From the NCBI GenBank assembly GCA_028066055.1, contig JALCBY010000014.1, forward strand, positions 1 through 54,353: a stretch of DNA of 54,353 nucleotides, in the 5' to 3' direction. The notes beneath the pieces were generated by a model. That model saw nothing but the letters and a program-made list of their open reading frames with translations. It searched no databases and was not told the origin of the DNA. The stretch is from Hyphomicrobiaceae bacterium. Lineage in GTDB: Bacteria > Pseudomonadota > Alphaproteobacteria > Rhizobiales > Methyloligellaceae. This document shows positions 1-6,299 of this stretch, one piece after another. The position numbers were made by a program, and so were the translations under genes. Each line of letters starts with the position of its first letter. Within the stretch, counting starts at the first letter, position 1.

Positions 1-85
1 CGCTGCCCGACATGACCGACATCAAGGGTCAGGAAAGTGCGAAACGCGCGCTGGAAATCGCCGCTGCCGGCGGGCACAATTTCCT
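1..85 (+). pseudogene. comM: comM (yifB), 5' part, interrupted by the integrated element
   Basis: The open frame enters from upstream of the window and reads [20 protein letters not shown], the conserved run of ComM/YifB (Mg-chelatase-like AAA+ ATPase) just before Walker A. ComM is a DNA branch-migration helicase used in natural transformation. The match stops after GGHNFL at base 85; the frame then runs into element DNA and stops at 197 after 36 unrelated residues. The 3' part lies at 9,240-10,131, and joining base 85 to 9,240 gives GHNFLMIGPPGAGKS without a frame change. The gene is therefore disrupted by insertion rather than decayed. The true start lies outside the window. Confidence 0.93.
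82..85. other. Left attachment-site core (attL), TCCT
   Basis: The bases TCCT at 82-85 recur at 9,236-9,239. comM homology ends here on the left and resumes immediately after the right copy. The sequence flanking the rejoined element ends (AAAGCAATAACA to the left of the core and AGAGTTGTTTCG to the right) is roughly inverted-symmetric, as expected for a serine-integrase attP. The exact crossover dinucleotide cannot be fixed from a 4-bp repeat. Confidence 0.75.
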
Positions 86-242
86 AGAGTTGTTTCGTCA
101 ATGCCAATATGACCTAATACGGTTGGTCACGAAATTTCGAAAGATGCGCAGCTCCTTCGGCGCACCTCCCATGAGGCGATCATTGATGGGTGCTTGATGA
201 CGAATCGAAATTCAACGCGTTCCCGCGATGATCGAATCCGTG

Positions 243-1484
243 TTACCAACGTCTATTGTCGAAAGCGAACAGATCGCCCGAGACTGTGCCAACTATCGTG
301 AGGTCTCTTGTCACTTCTGGCGTTGACGCAATGCCCCCTTTCAACCCTCGTTCGGGCCCAGGGCCTACTCTTTCTAGACCGCGATCACCATAGACCTCGT
401 CGCCATCGTGAATCATTCCAGGCACCACAACAGAAATGGAACCAACAAGCTTGGGCCTCTCAATGTCAATCTTGTGAATTACGCCGTTTACTCGTGGCAC
501 AAGAGCGTACGACTCAAACAACTTTGGAGACGACCAATTCTGAGACATTCCTGAGTCAAGTTTAATTCGCCACTCCTCTAATCCAGTTTCTCTGGAAAAC
601 GCGTACAGATATGCGCTGTAGCTGAAGGTTGCTAGCACCAAATGTCCTGTAATAATCGGGTCGACCCTGCAGCTTCCAACAGTCTCTATCGGATATCTTT
701 CTGTAGATTTGCTTCTGCTGGTCCACTTTAGCTCGCGCTCCACTAAATCATAGCAAGATAATGGCATGTTTTCGGAACCGCTTACCGCGTACGACGCAAA
801 GAGTTCCGAACCCGCCGTCTGAAGGTTTGAGAGCTCGCGATATCGCGAATGCGTATGCTCGGGTCGTTGGCTTGATATGTTTTGGACTAACGGTTCAAGC
901 GCCGCCCCCTCCAATGAGACCGCGACTCTAAATATGTTTCCATTCTGATTGGCAACAATAAGGACGTTCCCTCTATCACCCGTGGGGTCAACGACAGGTG
1001 TCACGGTACAATAGCCGGGCACTTCAAACGTGTTCGCAATTCTCCTCGTGGCTGGATCGAAAATAACCGCTTGGCCATCACAGGGAAGGAAGATGACATA
1101 CTTGGTGCCGTCGAGATGGATGGCGACTGGTCTAGTGCAGACTTTTGCACTTAGTCTCTCAGAAAATTCTGTTTCGCCGCTTCTCGCGTCCACGGCGTAA
1201 ACATACCCGTCATCATCGCCAAAATAGACGGAAGTCCCATCGATAAGTGCTTGATTTGCGTCATTATGGGACCGGACATGCCATAAGTGCCTTCCAGTAT
1301 TCAGTTCTAGACAGTGCAGTCCATCCAATGCATCGTGGCGATCCCAGTGTATTCCGCTAGATGTGAATAAAACCTTATCGTTAAAAACACTTATTGTATT
1401 TCTGTAATGCATTTGTCCAGAACTGTAACTCCAACGTGTTGCGGAGCCGGACTTGATAGAACTTATAGTCTGATTGCTCGGCAT
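243..1484 (-). CDS. PQQ-type beta-propeller protein, third gene of the TIR operon
   Basis: A 413-residue protein with no signal peptide or membrane segment, so probably cytoplasmic. It carries repeated blade-like units of the PQQ/quinoprotein type, each with an alternating strand pattern and a turn such as ELNTGRHLWHV, AVDARSGETEF, IFDPATRRIAN, CYDLVERELKW, AFSRETGLEEW and KIDIERPKL, ending with DLFAFDNRRW. That gives about seven repeats, enough for a closed propeller. Secreted relatives are enzymes or BamB-like scaffolds; this one lacks export features, so a binding or sensing role is more likely (inference). Its ATG lies 7 bases after the TIR gene's stop, with AGGGTGA overlapping that stop as a possible ribosome site, so the two are surely co-transcribed. 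Specific ligand unknown. Confidence 0.82.
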   Translation of the reverse strand: MPSNQTISSIKSGSATRWSYSSGQMHYRNTISVFNDKVLFTSSGIHWDRHDALDGLHCLELNTGRHLWHVRSHNDANQALIDGTSVYFGDDDGYVYAVDARSGETEFSERLSAKVCTRPVAIHLDGTKYVIFLPCDGQAVIFDPATRRIANTFEVPGYCTVTPVVDPTGDRGNVLIVANQNGNIFRVAVSLEGAALEPLVQNISSQRPEHTHSRYRELSNLQTAGSELFASYAVSGSENMPLSCYDLVERELKWTSRSKSTERYPIETVGSCRVDPIITGHLVLATFSYSAYLYAFSRETGLEEWRIKLDSGMSQNWSSPKLFESYALVPRVNGVIHKIDIERPKLVGSISVVVPGMIHDGDEVYGDRGLERVGPGPERGLKGGIASTPEVTRDLTIVGTVSGDLFAFDNRRW

Positions 1485-1491
1485 AAGTATT

Positions 1492-1917
1492 TCACCCTAG
1501 GCGATTAGCAATGTAGTCCGGAATCTGATCAATGGGAACAATCTCCCAATGGATATCCGATAGCTGAATGTGCCCAACCCTAAGATTTGGGACTTCACAT
1601 TCCTCAGTAAGTACCGGCGTAACGAAAACCTGATCATCCGGCATATCGTTCATTTGATCTAGAGCGAGCCTGAATTCTCGTTGGACAAAACCGGTTTTAG
1701 CAACGCTCACAGGTGAGAGGACCAGCCAAATTCGGCAGGCGTTCACAATTCTCTCTTCGATAACGTTGGCCCAGTTCTGCCCGGCACACAGGCCATCGAA
1801 TTGGTATGGCTCTGGCGGTTTGTCCATCCAAACATCGCACTCTGCCTGTTTGATCGCATTGAATAAGGCGTGAGCGTAATCAATGTCCTCAGATGCATAT
1901 GAAATGAAATGAGTCAA
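1492..1917 (-). CDS. TIR-domain protein, second gene of the operon
   Basis: The protein is essentially one TIR domain of the bacterial TIR_2 kind. It opens THFISYASEDIDYAHALF (strand A and helix A), then ECDVWMDKPPE, GQNWANVIEERI, RIWLVLSPVSV and FVQREFRLALD. I chose a TTG start at 1,917 (141 residues) because AAGAGG lies 5 bases upstream and the domain begins at once; a TTG at 2,028 would add 37 residues with no recognisable domain. Bacterial TIR domains in defence systems cleave NAD+ or make signalling nucleotides. The catalytic glutamate usually follows the tryptophan at the position here occupied by Ala50 (W49-A50), with Glu54 and Glu55 nearby, so activity is uncertain. It sits between the PIN-like membrane protein and the propeller in one operon. 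Confidence 0.85.
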   Translation of the reverse strand: MTHFISYASEDIDYAHALFNAIKQAECDVWMDKPPEPYQFDGLCAGQNWANVIEERIVNACRIWLVLSPVSVAKTGFVQREFRLALDQMNDMPDDQVFVTPVLTEECEVPNLRVGHIQLSDIHWEIVPIDQIPDYIANRLG

Positions 1918-2088
1918 ACGTGCCTCTTGTTGCCAGCCAAGGAATGTTGCAACCGCGTTTTGACCGCAAAACCTGCCCTTCATCAGCAAAAGCAGTTGGT
2001 CGCCAGCTCTTCCTGTATCGACCGACAATTCCTGGGGCTCGCTTGGACACGCTGATCAAGGCGTGTGGGGATTTTGGCCCAATATTGA

Positions 2089-4233
2089 TCAATCAGACGT
2101 CTCTCTTTTTGCGTACCTTATTCGGCCATTATTGAATTCAAGGTCTCGTAAGTCGACGTGCTCGCTGAGGCGCCTTCTACTCAACCGCTGCGAAAGCAGC
2201 CATCGCGATAGTCCATTTAAAATATGCCCAACGCCAATCTTCGGTCGATCCAAGAAATCCATCAACGCGCAATACAGGCCATATGCCGAAAGCGCTCCGA
2301 GCGCTGTAGTCCAGAATGTTGTCAGCTGGCCGGTTGTCCAGCCCAATATGGCAAACAGCCCGACCAAAACGAGACCAATGATGAAGGCGGTGCCAAGACC
2401 AGAAACAAAATTGCTCGTGGCCACAATTGTGGCATCCACTGCCTGTCGTCTCCGCTGCTTTAGCTCGGATAATTCATGCGACGCCGCGTCGCGCTCGGCC
2501 TGAGTTTGGTGCAAGTCATCCTGCTGCTTCTTTAGCTCCTTTTCACGCTCCAATACCGCCTCGTCGCGCTCTTGCTCGATTTTTTCTTTCTCTTCCGCAA
2601 TGGCTTCTTGCTTCATCAGCTCCAAAAGATGCTGTGCGTTTTCCGCCGATATTACACGCTCGTCATTGAGAGTAAGGTCCGCAAGTTTCCTCACACTCCT
2701 TTGGTCCTGCAAGAGCAGCTCATACTGAGGCAATTTTTCGGGAGTCACCTGCGCAAGGGACTCCGCGACCGCTTGGCGAACCTCCATGCGGACCCGCAAG
2801 ACGCGGTCACAGGCAGCAATCAGCTGACCCCTTGGTATATCTGCTGCTTTTCCAAGCCCGGTCCGCAACCATGCGGCTGTCGCAAGCTCCCTTTGATGTA
2901 TCACTGGCCCCTCTTGAACTCGTGTCAAAAAGCGATTCTCAAGACAGAACTCGCGCGACTTGTTTGCAAACCTTTGATTGCGTGTCACAAACACATAGCC
3001 GTTCTTAAATACGTCACTGTGGTGTCGCCCCCCGCGAAGGCGCATTGTTAAAGCGAGGCAGGTGGCATCGTGCTCTCTTGGCAAGAGGTCCGTTACCCAA
3101 AACACTGACTCGAAAAATTCCTCATAATGCTCGGGCTCAAAATACTTGTGTGCGCTCGGTGTGGAATTGAGGTCAGCGAATCGGACAGGCACATCGATTT
3201 TCGCCAGTGCTGCTTCAGGATCGCTAGCGACTGCCTGCACGTAATCAAGCATCACCTCTCCCCGAACCATTGCTTCATGTGTGTAGCCGTGGCGCATACG
3301 GAGGGGCAGGCTCAACATGCTTGAGAGGTTCCGTTGGATTTCCCCTAACGTCACTGGAAAAACTACAAAGCGACAACCAATGGCCCGCAGCGGTTCAACG
3401 ATACTCTGGACATCTTCTTGAAGGTCGAGCCCTGAGCACCCGAGCAAATCAAGTGCGAGCGGGCCGTCTAAGACAACTACAAGGCTACTAGACTCGGCGC
3501 GCTGAACAGGTTTTACAAAATCCTCTACAACCTCCGTCAACAGGCCGATTGAGGCAATATGTGCGAGGTGCGGAATTAGTTCCGGACGTGTTTTGCAAAG
3601 CTCCCGAATGAACCTTGCGCACATGTACCGGTCTTCATGCCGCAGCGGCGTACCGCCTTCGTTTAGGCTTGCGAGCAATGATGTGGCTTCAAGTCCAAGA
3701 GTCAGCCTATCGATCTCAGCTGTGAAGGTTTCTTCGTTGTACGCATCCAAAGAGACCAAAAAACGTATCAGTATGTCTGTGAGTTCGTCTCTCGTTCGGT
3801 TGTACGACAACAGGTCAGTGACCCGTGGCGGAAACTTTTCAAATTCGTCAATTATCTCAGCCAGTACGTCCTCAATTGGCAGGACAGCAGTTGGCACTTT
3901 TGAAGCATCAAATTCAACAATGAACACGGCGGCGCCTTTATGGCGGTGCGGCTGCAAATAACCCGCACGCTCAAGACGTGGGATAAAGTTCTCTGCAATG
4001 TCCCGAGTAAATCTCCAGCGATATAGCTTTCGAACACCGACCGCGAACACTTGCGGATCGAATATTTTGCCGTTCATCAACGCGAGAATGGGCTCAAAGA
4101 AAGGAATCAGCGCATCCAGGATGTCTCCCCGGTTTTCACGGAGTTCTTTGAGCGCTGTGTATACTCTTAGCGCTCGTCGGGTGATGCCGCCCCGTTCTTC
4201 AATATCCGAAGCGTCTATTTTGTCATTTGGCAT
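2089..4233 (-). CDS. Membrane-anchored protein with winged-helix-like N-terminus, PIN-like domain and coiled coil
   Basis: 714 residues; no family recognised over the full length. Residues 60-110 look like a winged helix (a helix ending RLERAGYL, then a wing-like GAAVFIVEF). Residues 250-430 have a PIN-nuclease-like layout: LVVVLDGPLALDLLG with Asp256, LGEIQRNL with Glu298, EHDATCLALTMRLRG with Asp389, and a strand YVFVTRNQRFA where PIN proteins usually have a final Asp but Asn419 stands here. Residues 535-600 form a highly charged coiled coil. Two hydrophobic segments at about 613-632 and 640-660 anchor the protein in the membrane, followed by a basic tail. It is the first gene of the operon; the TIR gene follows. 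A membrane-tethered RNase working with a TIR protein is an inference. Confidence 0.72.
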   Translation of the reverse strand: MPNDKIDASDIEERGGITRRALRVYTALKELRENRGDILDALIPFFEPILALMNGKIFDPQVFAVGVRKLYRWRFTRDIAENFIPRLERAGYLQPHRHKGAAVFIVEFDASKVPTAVLPIEDVLAEIIDEFEKFPPRVTDLLSYNRTRDELTDILIRFLVSLDAYNEETFTAEIDRLTLGLEATSLLASLNEGGTPLRHEDRYMCARFIRELCKTRPELIPHLAHIASIGLLTEVVEDFVKPVQRAESSSLVVVLDGPLALDLLGCSGLDLQEDVQSIVEPLRAIGCRFVVFPVTLGEIQRNLSSMLSLPLRMRHGYTHEAMVRGEVMLDYVQAVASDPEAALAKIDVPVRFADLNSTPSAHKYFEPEHYEEFFESVFWVTDLLPREHDATCLALTMRLRGGRHHSDVFKNGYVFVTRNQRFANKSREFCLENRFLTRVQEGPVIHQRELATAAWLRTGLGKAADIPRGQLIAACDRVLRVRMEVRQAVAESLAQVTPEKLPQYELLLQDQRSVRKLADLTLNDERVISAENAQHLLELMKQEAIAEEKEKIEQERDEAVLEREKELKKQQDDLHQTQAERDAASHELSELKQRRRQAVDATIVATSNFVSGLGTAFIIGLVLVGLFAILGWTTGQLTTFWTTALGALSAYGLYCALMDFLDRPKIGVGHILNGLSRWLLSQRLSRRRLSEHVDLRDLEFNNGRIRYAKRETSD

Positions 4234-4276
4234 GCTTATTGAGTATTCTTTCGGAATGGAGATTCGTTATTAATGC

Positions 4277-4305
4277 ACTATCCCGAAAATCCGACTCATA
4301 GACAA
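4277..4305 (-). promoter_or_regulatory. Candidate promoter of the PIN/TIR/propeller operon
   Basis: On the reverse strand TTGTCT (4,305-4,300) and GATAGT (4,282-4,277) are 17 bases apart, each matching the sigma-70 consensus at 4 of 6 positions. It lies 44 bases before the first start codon in the only intergenic space upstream of the operon. Read by eye only. Confidence 0.4.
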
Positions 4306-4369
4306 TAATTCACTGTCGCGACGCCAGTTGAGACCTGATTAGATTTTGCCGATTGGACGCTTTGCCCAC

Positions 4370-5071
4370 TCAGGCGGAAATATCCCGTGCAAGTACATTG
4401 CGGACACTTGCTGCGTACCACAGTCCGCCACGCGCCGTGGGTACTCCACGTGCGTTTAGGGCCACAGCTATATCCCTTAGGCTCTCCGCACCTGCCTTTT
4501 GAATGTCCCGAATCACAGGCTGGACGTTCGCCGCGTATTGGTCCGCATTGCTGCGAATTGTTCGTATGGCTTTCTTTCGCGCTTCAGGCAGGTTGGTCGG
4601 GTTGCCGAGCTTCGTGCCGCGCGCCTTCGCCTCAGCGAGTGCCTTCCGCGTGCGCTCTGAGATTAGCGCGCGTTCCTTCTCCGCGAGAGCGGCAAACAAA
4701 TGCAAGATGAATGGATCAACGTCAGCGCCAAGTTCAGCTACGATAAATGGCACCCGCTGCGCCATGAGACCCGAGATGAAGTGCACGTCGCGGCTTAGCC
4801 GGTCTAGTTTTGCCACAGCCACAGCACATTGCCGTCTACGCGCCTCTGTGAGCGCCGCCGTGAGCTGCGGGCGGCGCTCTAGGGCGTCAGTCCCTTTGCC
4901 CGTCTCCACCTCCACAAACACCTGTGCCACGTCCAGCCCTTCCGCTTCCGCGAAGCGTGCGAGCGCCTGCTGCTGCGCTTCAATGCCGAGGCCGCTCCGG
5001 CCTTGCTGAGACGTAGAAACGCGGACGTATCCGACAACTTCTTTCGGTGCTTGAGGTGTTGAATTGCGCAT
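4370..5071 (-). CDS. Serine resolvase/invertase family recombinase
   Basis: 233 residues from ATG at 5,071 (GGAG 8 bases upstream; a TTG at 5,089 is less likely). The catalytic domain begins [13 protein letters not shown], with Ser19 the expected nucleophile, and contains the conserved KLDRLSRD and the helix [20 protein letters not shown] short C-terminal helix-turn-helix ([19 protein letters not shown]) follows. Length and layout fit small resolvase/invertase enzymes, which act on short sites and either resolve cointegrates or invert DNA. It lies at the junction of the defence-like and phage-like halves, divergent to the acetyltransferase gene, with a perfect inverted repeat between them. 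Whether it acts on this element is unknown. Confidence 0.9.
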   Translation of the reverse strand: MRNSTPQAPKEVVGYVRVSTSQQGRSGLGIEAQQQALARFAEAEGLDVAQVFVEVETGKGTDALERRPQLTAALTEARRRQCAVAVAKLDRLSRDVHFISGLMAQRVPFIVAELGADVDPFILHLFAALAEKERALISERTRKALAEAKARGTKLGNPTNLPEARKKAIRTIRSNADQYAANVQPVIRDIQKAGAESLRDIAVALNARGVPTARGGLWYAASVRNVLARDISA

Positions 5072-5092
5072 TGTGGAACTCCAAATCAATGT

Positions 5093-5130
5093 TTGTATAA
5101 GATATATATGTTCGTTTAGAATTTATACAA
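5093..5130. promoter_or_regulatory. Inverted repeat between resolvase and acetyltransferase genes
   Basis: TTGTATAA at 5,093-5,100 and TTATACAA at 5,123-5,130 form perfect 8-bp arms 22 bases apart in an AT-rich 103-bp divergent intergenic region. The size and position fit a resolvase dimer binding site, an operator, or overlapping divergent promoters. Confidence 0.5.
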
Positions 5131-5174
5131 GCCAGAAATGCACTCCAATCGGATGTATATTTTGGGAGCGCGTT

Positions 5175-5747
5175 ATGTTTGGCCTGAAACCGAACGAGGA
5201 AGTAGAGCCTTTGACAACCTGCAAAATTTGCGGCCTCAACTATGACAGTGAGCTGTCTGAAGATAGAGCTGAGCATAGGAAGTTCCATGCCAAAACGATG
5301 CGAGCCCTTCGCCCTAGACCTCTGGCGCGCTTCCGTAGGCTGCTGAATGCCACTGGAGACCCCGTGGAGGTGAAGCTTGGCTCAGGTCAATGGCGGCATG
5401 ACGAGATATATCTTCGTGCGAAGATGTTCAAACGGGAGTTTGGGTACGACTTCCCGCAGTGGTCGCCCTTTGGGGATGAGACACCAGACGCGCGGGGATT
5501 CCTCTTCAATGACGATACCGGGACCTTCGGGCATGGTGCGATTGCTGGCGCTTGCGCCTTCAGGTGGCGCGAGTTCGCTGACAGTGCCCCTCGCTGGGCA
5601 ATGGATTGGGTCTGGTTGGCCCCCGATGTGCGAAGAAAGGGGCTGTTGAGCAGGCAGTGGGCCTTGTTCCAAGAGCGCTTCGGTAGCTTCTATCTGCAAC
5701 CTCCTGTTTCACCAGCGATGCAGCAGTTTGCTATTAAGCATGGCTAG
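5175..5747 (+). CDS. Acetyltransferase with ESCO/Eco1-type zinc finger
   Basis: 190 residues from ATG at 5,175 (GGGAG 7 bases upstream). The N-terminus has a single zinc finger, C16-x2-C19-x14-H34-x3-H38, in the context TCKICGLNYDSELSEDR, which closely resembles the zinc finger of the eukaryotic cohesin acetyltransferases Eco1/ESCO (CxxCGMxY...H..FH). The C-terminal part reads WVWLAPDVRRKGLLSR, the acetyl-CoA binding loop of GNAT enzymes, and ends QPPVSPAMQQFAIKHG, again like the ESCO C-terminus. It is probably a protein or small-molecule N-acetyltransferase; the substrate is unknown. It is divergent from the resolvase and precedes the phage-like part of the element. Confidence 0.78.
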   Translation: MFGLKPNEEVEPLTTCKICGLNYDSELSEDRAEHRKFHAKTMRALRPRPLARFRRLLNATGDPVEVKLGSGQWRHDEIYLRAKMFKREFGYDFPQWSPFGDETPDARGFLFNDDTGTFGHGAIAGACAFRWREFADSAPRWAMDWVWLAPDVRRKGLLSRQWALFQERFGSFYLQPPVSPAMQQFAIKHG

Positions 5748-6299
5748 CGCACTGGGCGTTATTGTTTCCGGCTGCCTCCGGTCCGCGTTCCAAGTTGGGA
5801 AAAAGCGCCATTTCTGGCTGCGTATTCAACGAATTCAGATGCTTAGGCCCGAGCTACCCTGACTCTTCAGAGAGAAAGGCATGAAGCGTCCCTCTATTTG
5901 CGGCAGTGATTGTCATCTTCATCAGGGCGAACCTGAGCCCGCTCGCCAACCGGCGTGCCAAGCTCTGGTGCCCACATCGCTAGATGCGCAACTCCCGCAA
6001 CGCAACGGGTCCCTTTTCCAATTCTGATTTGGCCAAACAACGGAAACGCCCGTTTTCAAATTACCGGTAAAGGCTGACGTTGTTGTTTGACCCAGCGGAG
6101 ACGCGCGCTCCTCTGGAGAACCAGCGCGTTTCGTCAGCCCACAGCGTCACCGCCCACGAAGAAGAAGGCGGCAAGCGCCTCCACTCACCTTCGCCGCTAT
6201 CCGACAGGACGCGGCAACTTTTCTTTTTCCGCTTCGACGCCCCAGGCCATCGAACCGTGGAAATTCGTTTCATTCAAAACTCAGAAAAAGACACACCCT
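5748..6299. other. 552-bp non-coding gap with inverted repeats
   Basis: No convincing gene. A 48-codon frame at 5,881-6,027 has an AGAGAAAGG upstream but a composition unlike a real protein. Toward its right side the gap holds a cluster of symmetric motifs: CAAACAAC (6,034-6,041) with GTTGTTTG (6,082-6,089), AAACG/CGTTT (6,044-6,055), and the palindrome TTACCGGTAA (6,061-6,070). It may be a leftover phage control region upstream of the virion-like gene. Confidence 0.5.

Noticed and set aside
1889-2092. 67-codon frame between the PIN-like gene and the TIR gene
   Set aside because: No domain; it runs through the TIR gene start in another frame. I considered a frameshifted TIR N-terminus but the TIR domain is complete from 1,917.
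5881-6027. 48-codon frame with ribosome-like site in the phage gap
   Set aside because: Residue make-up (many Pro, Gln, Cys, no hydrophobic core) does not look like a protein; no other support.
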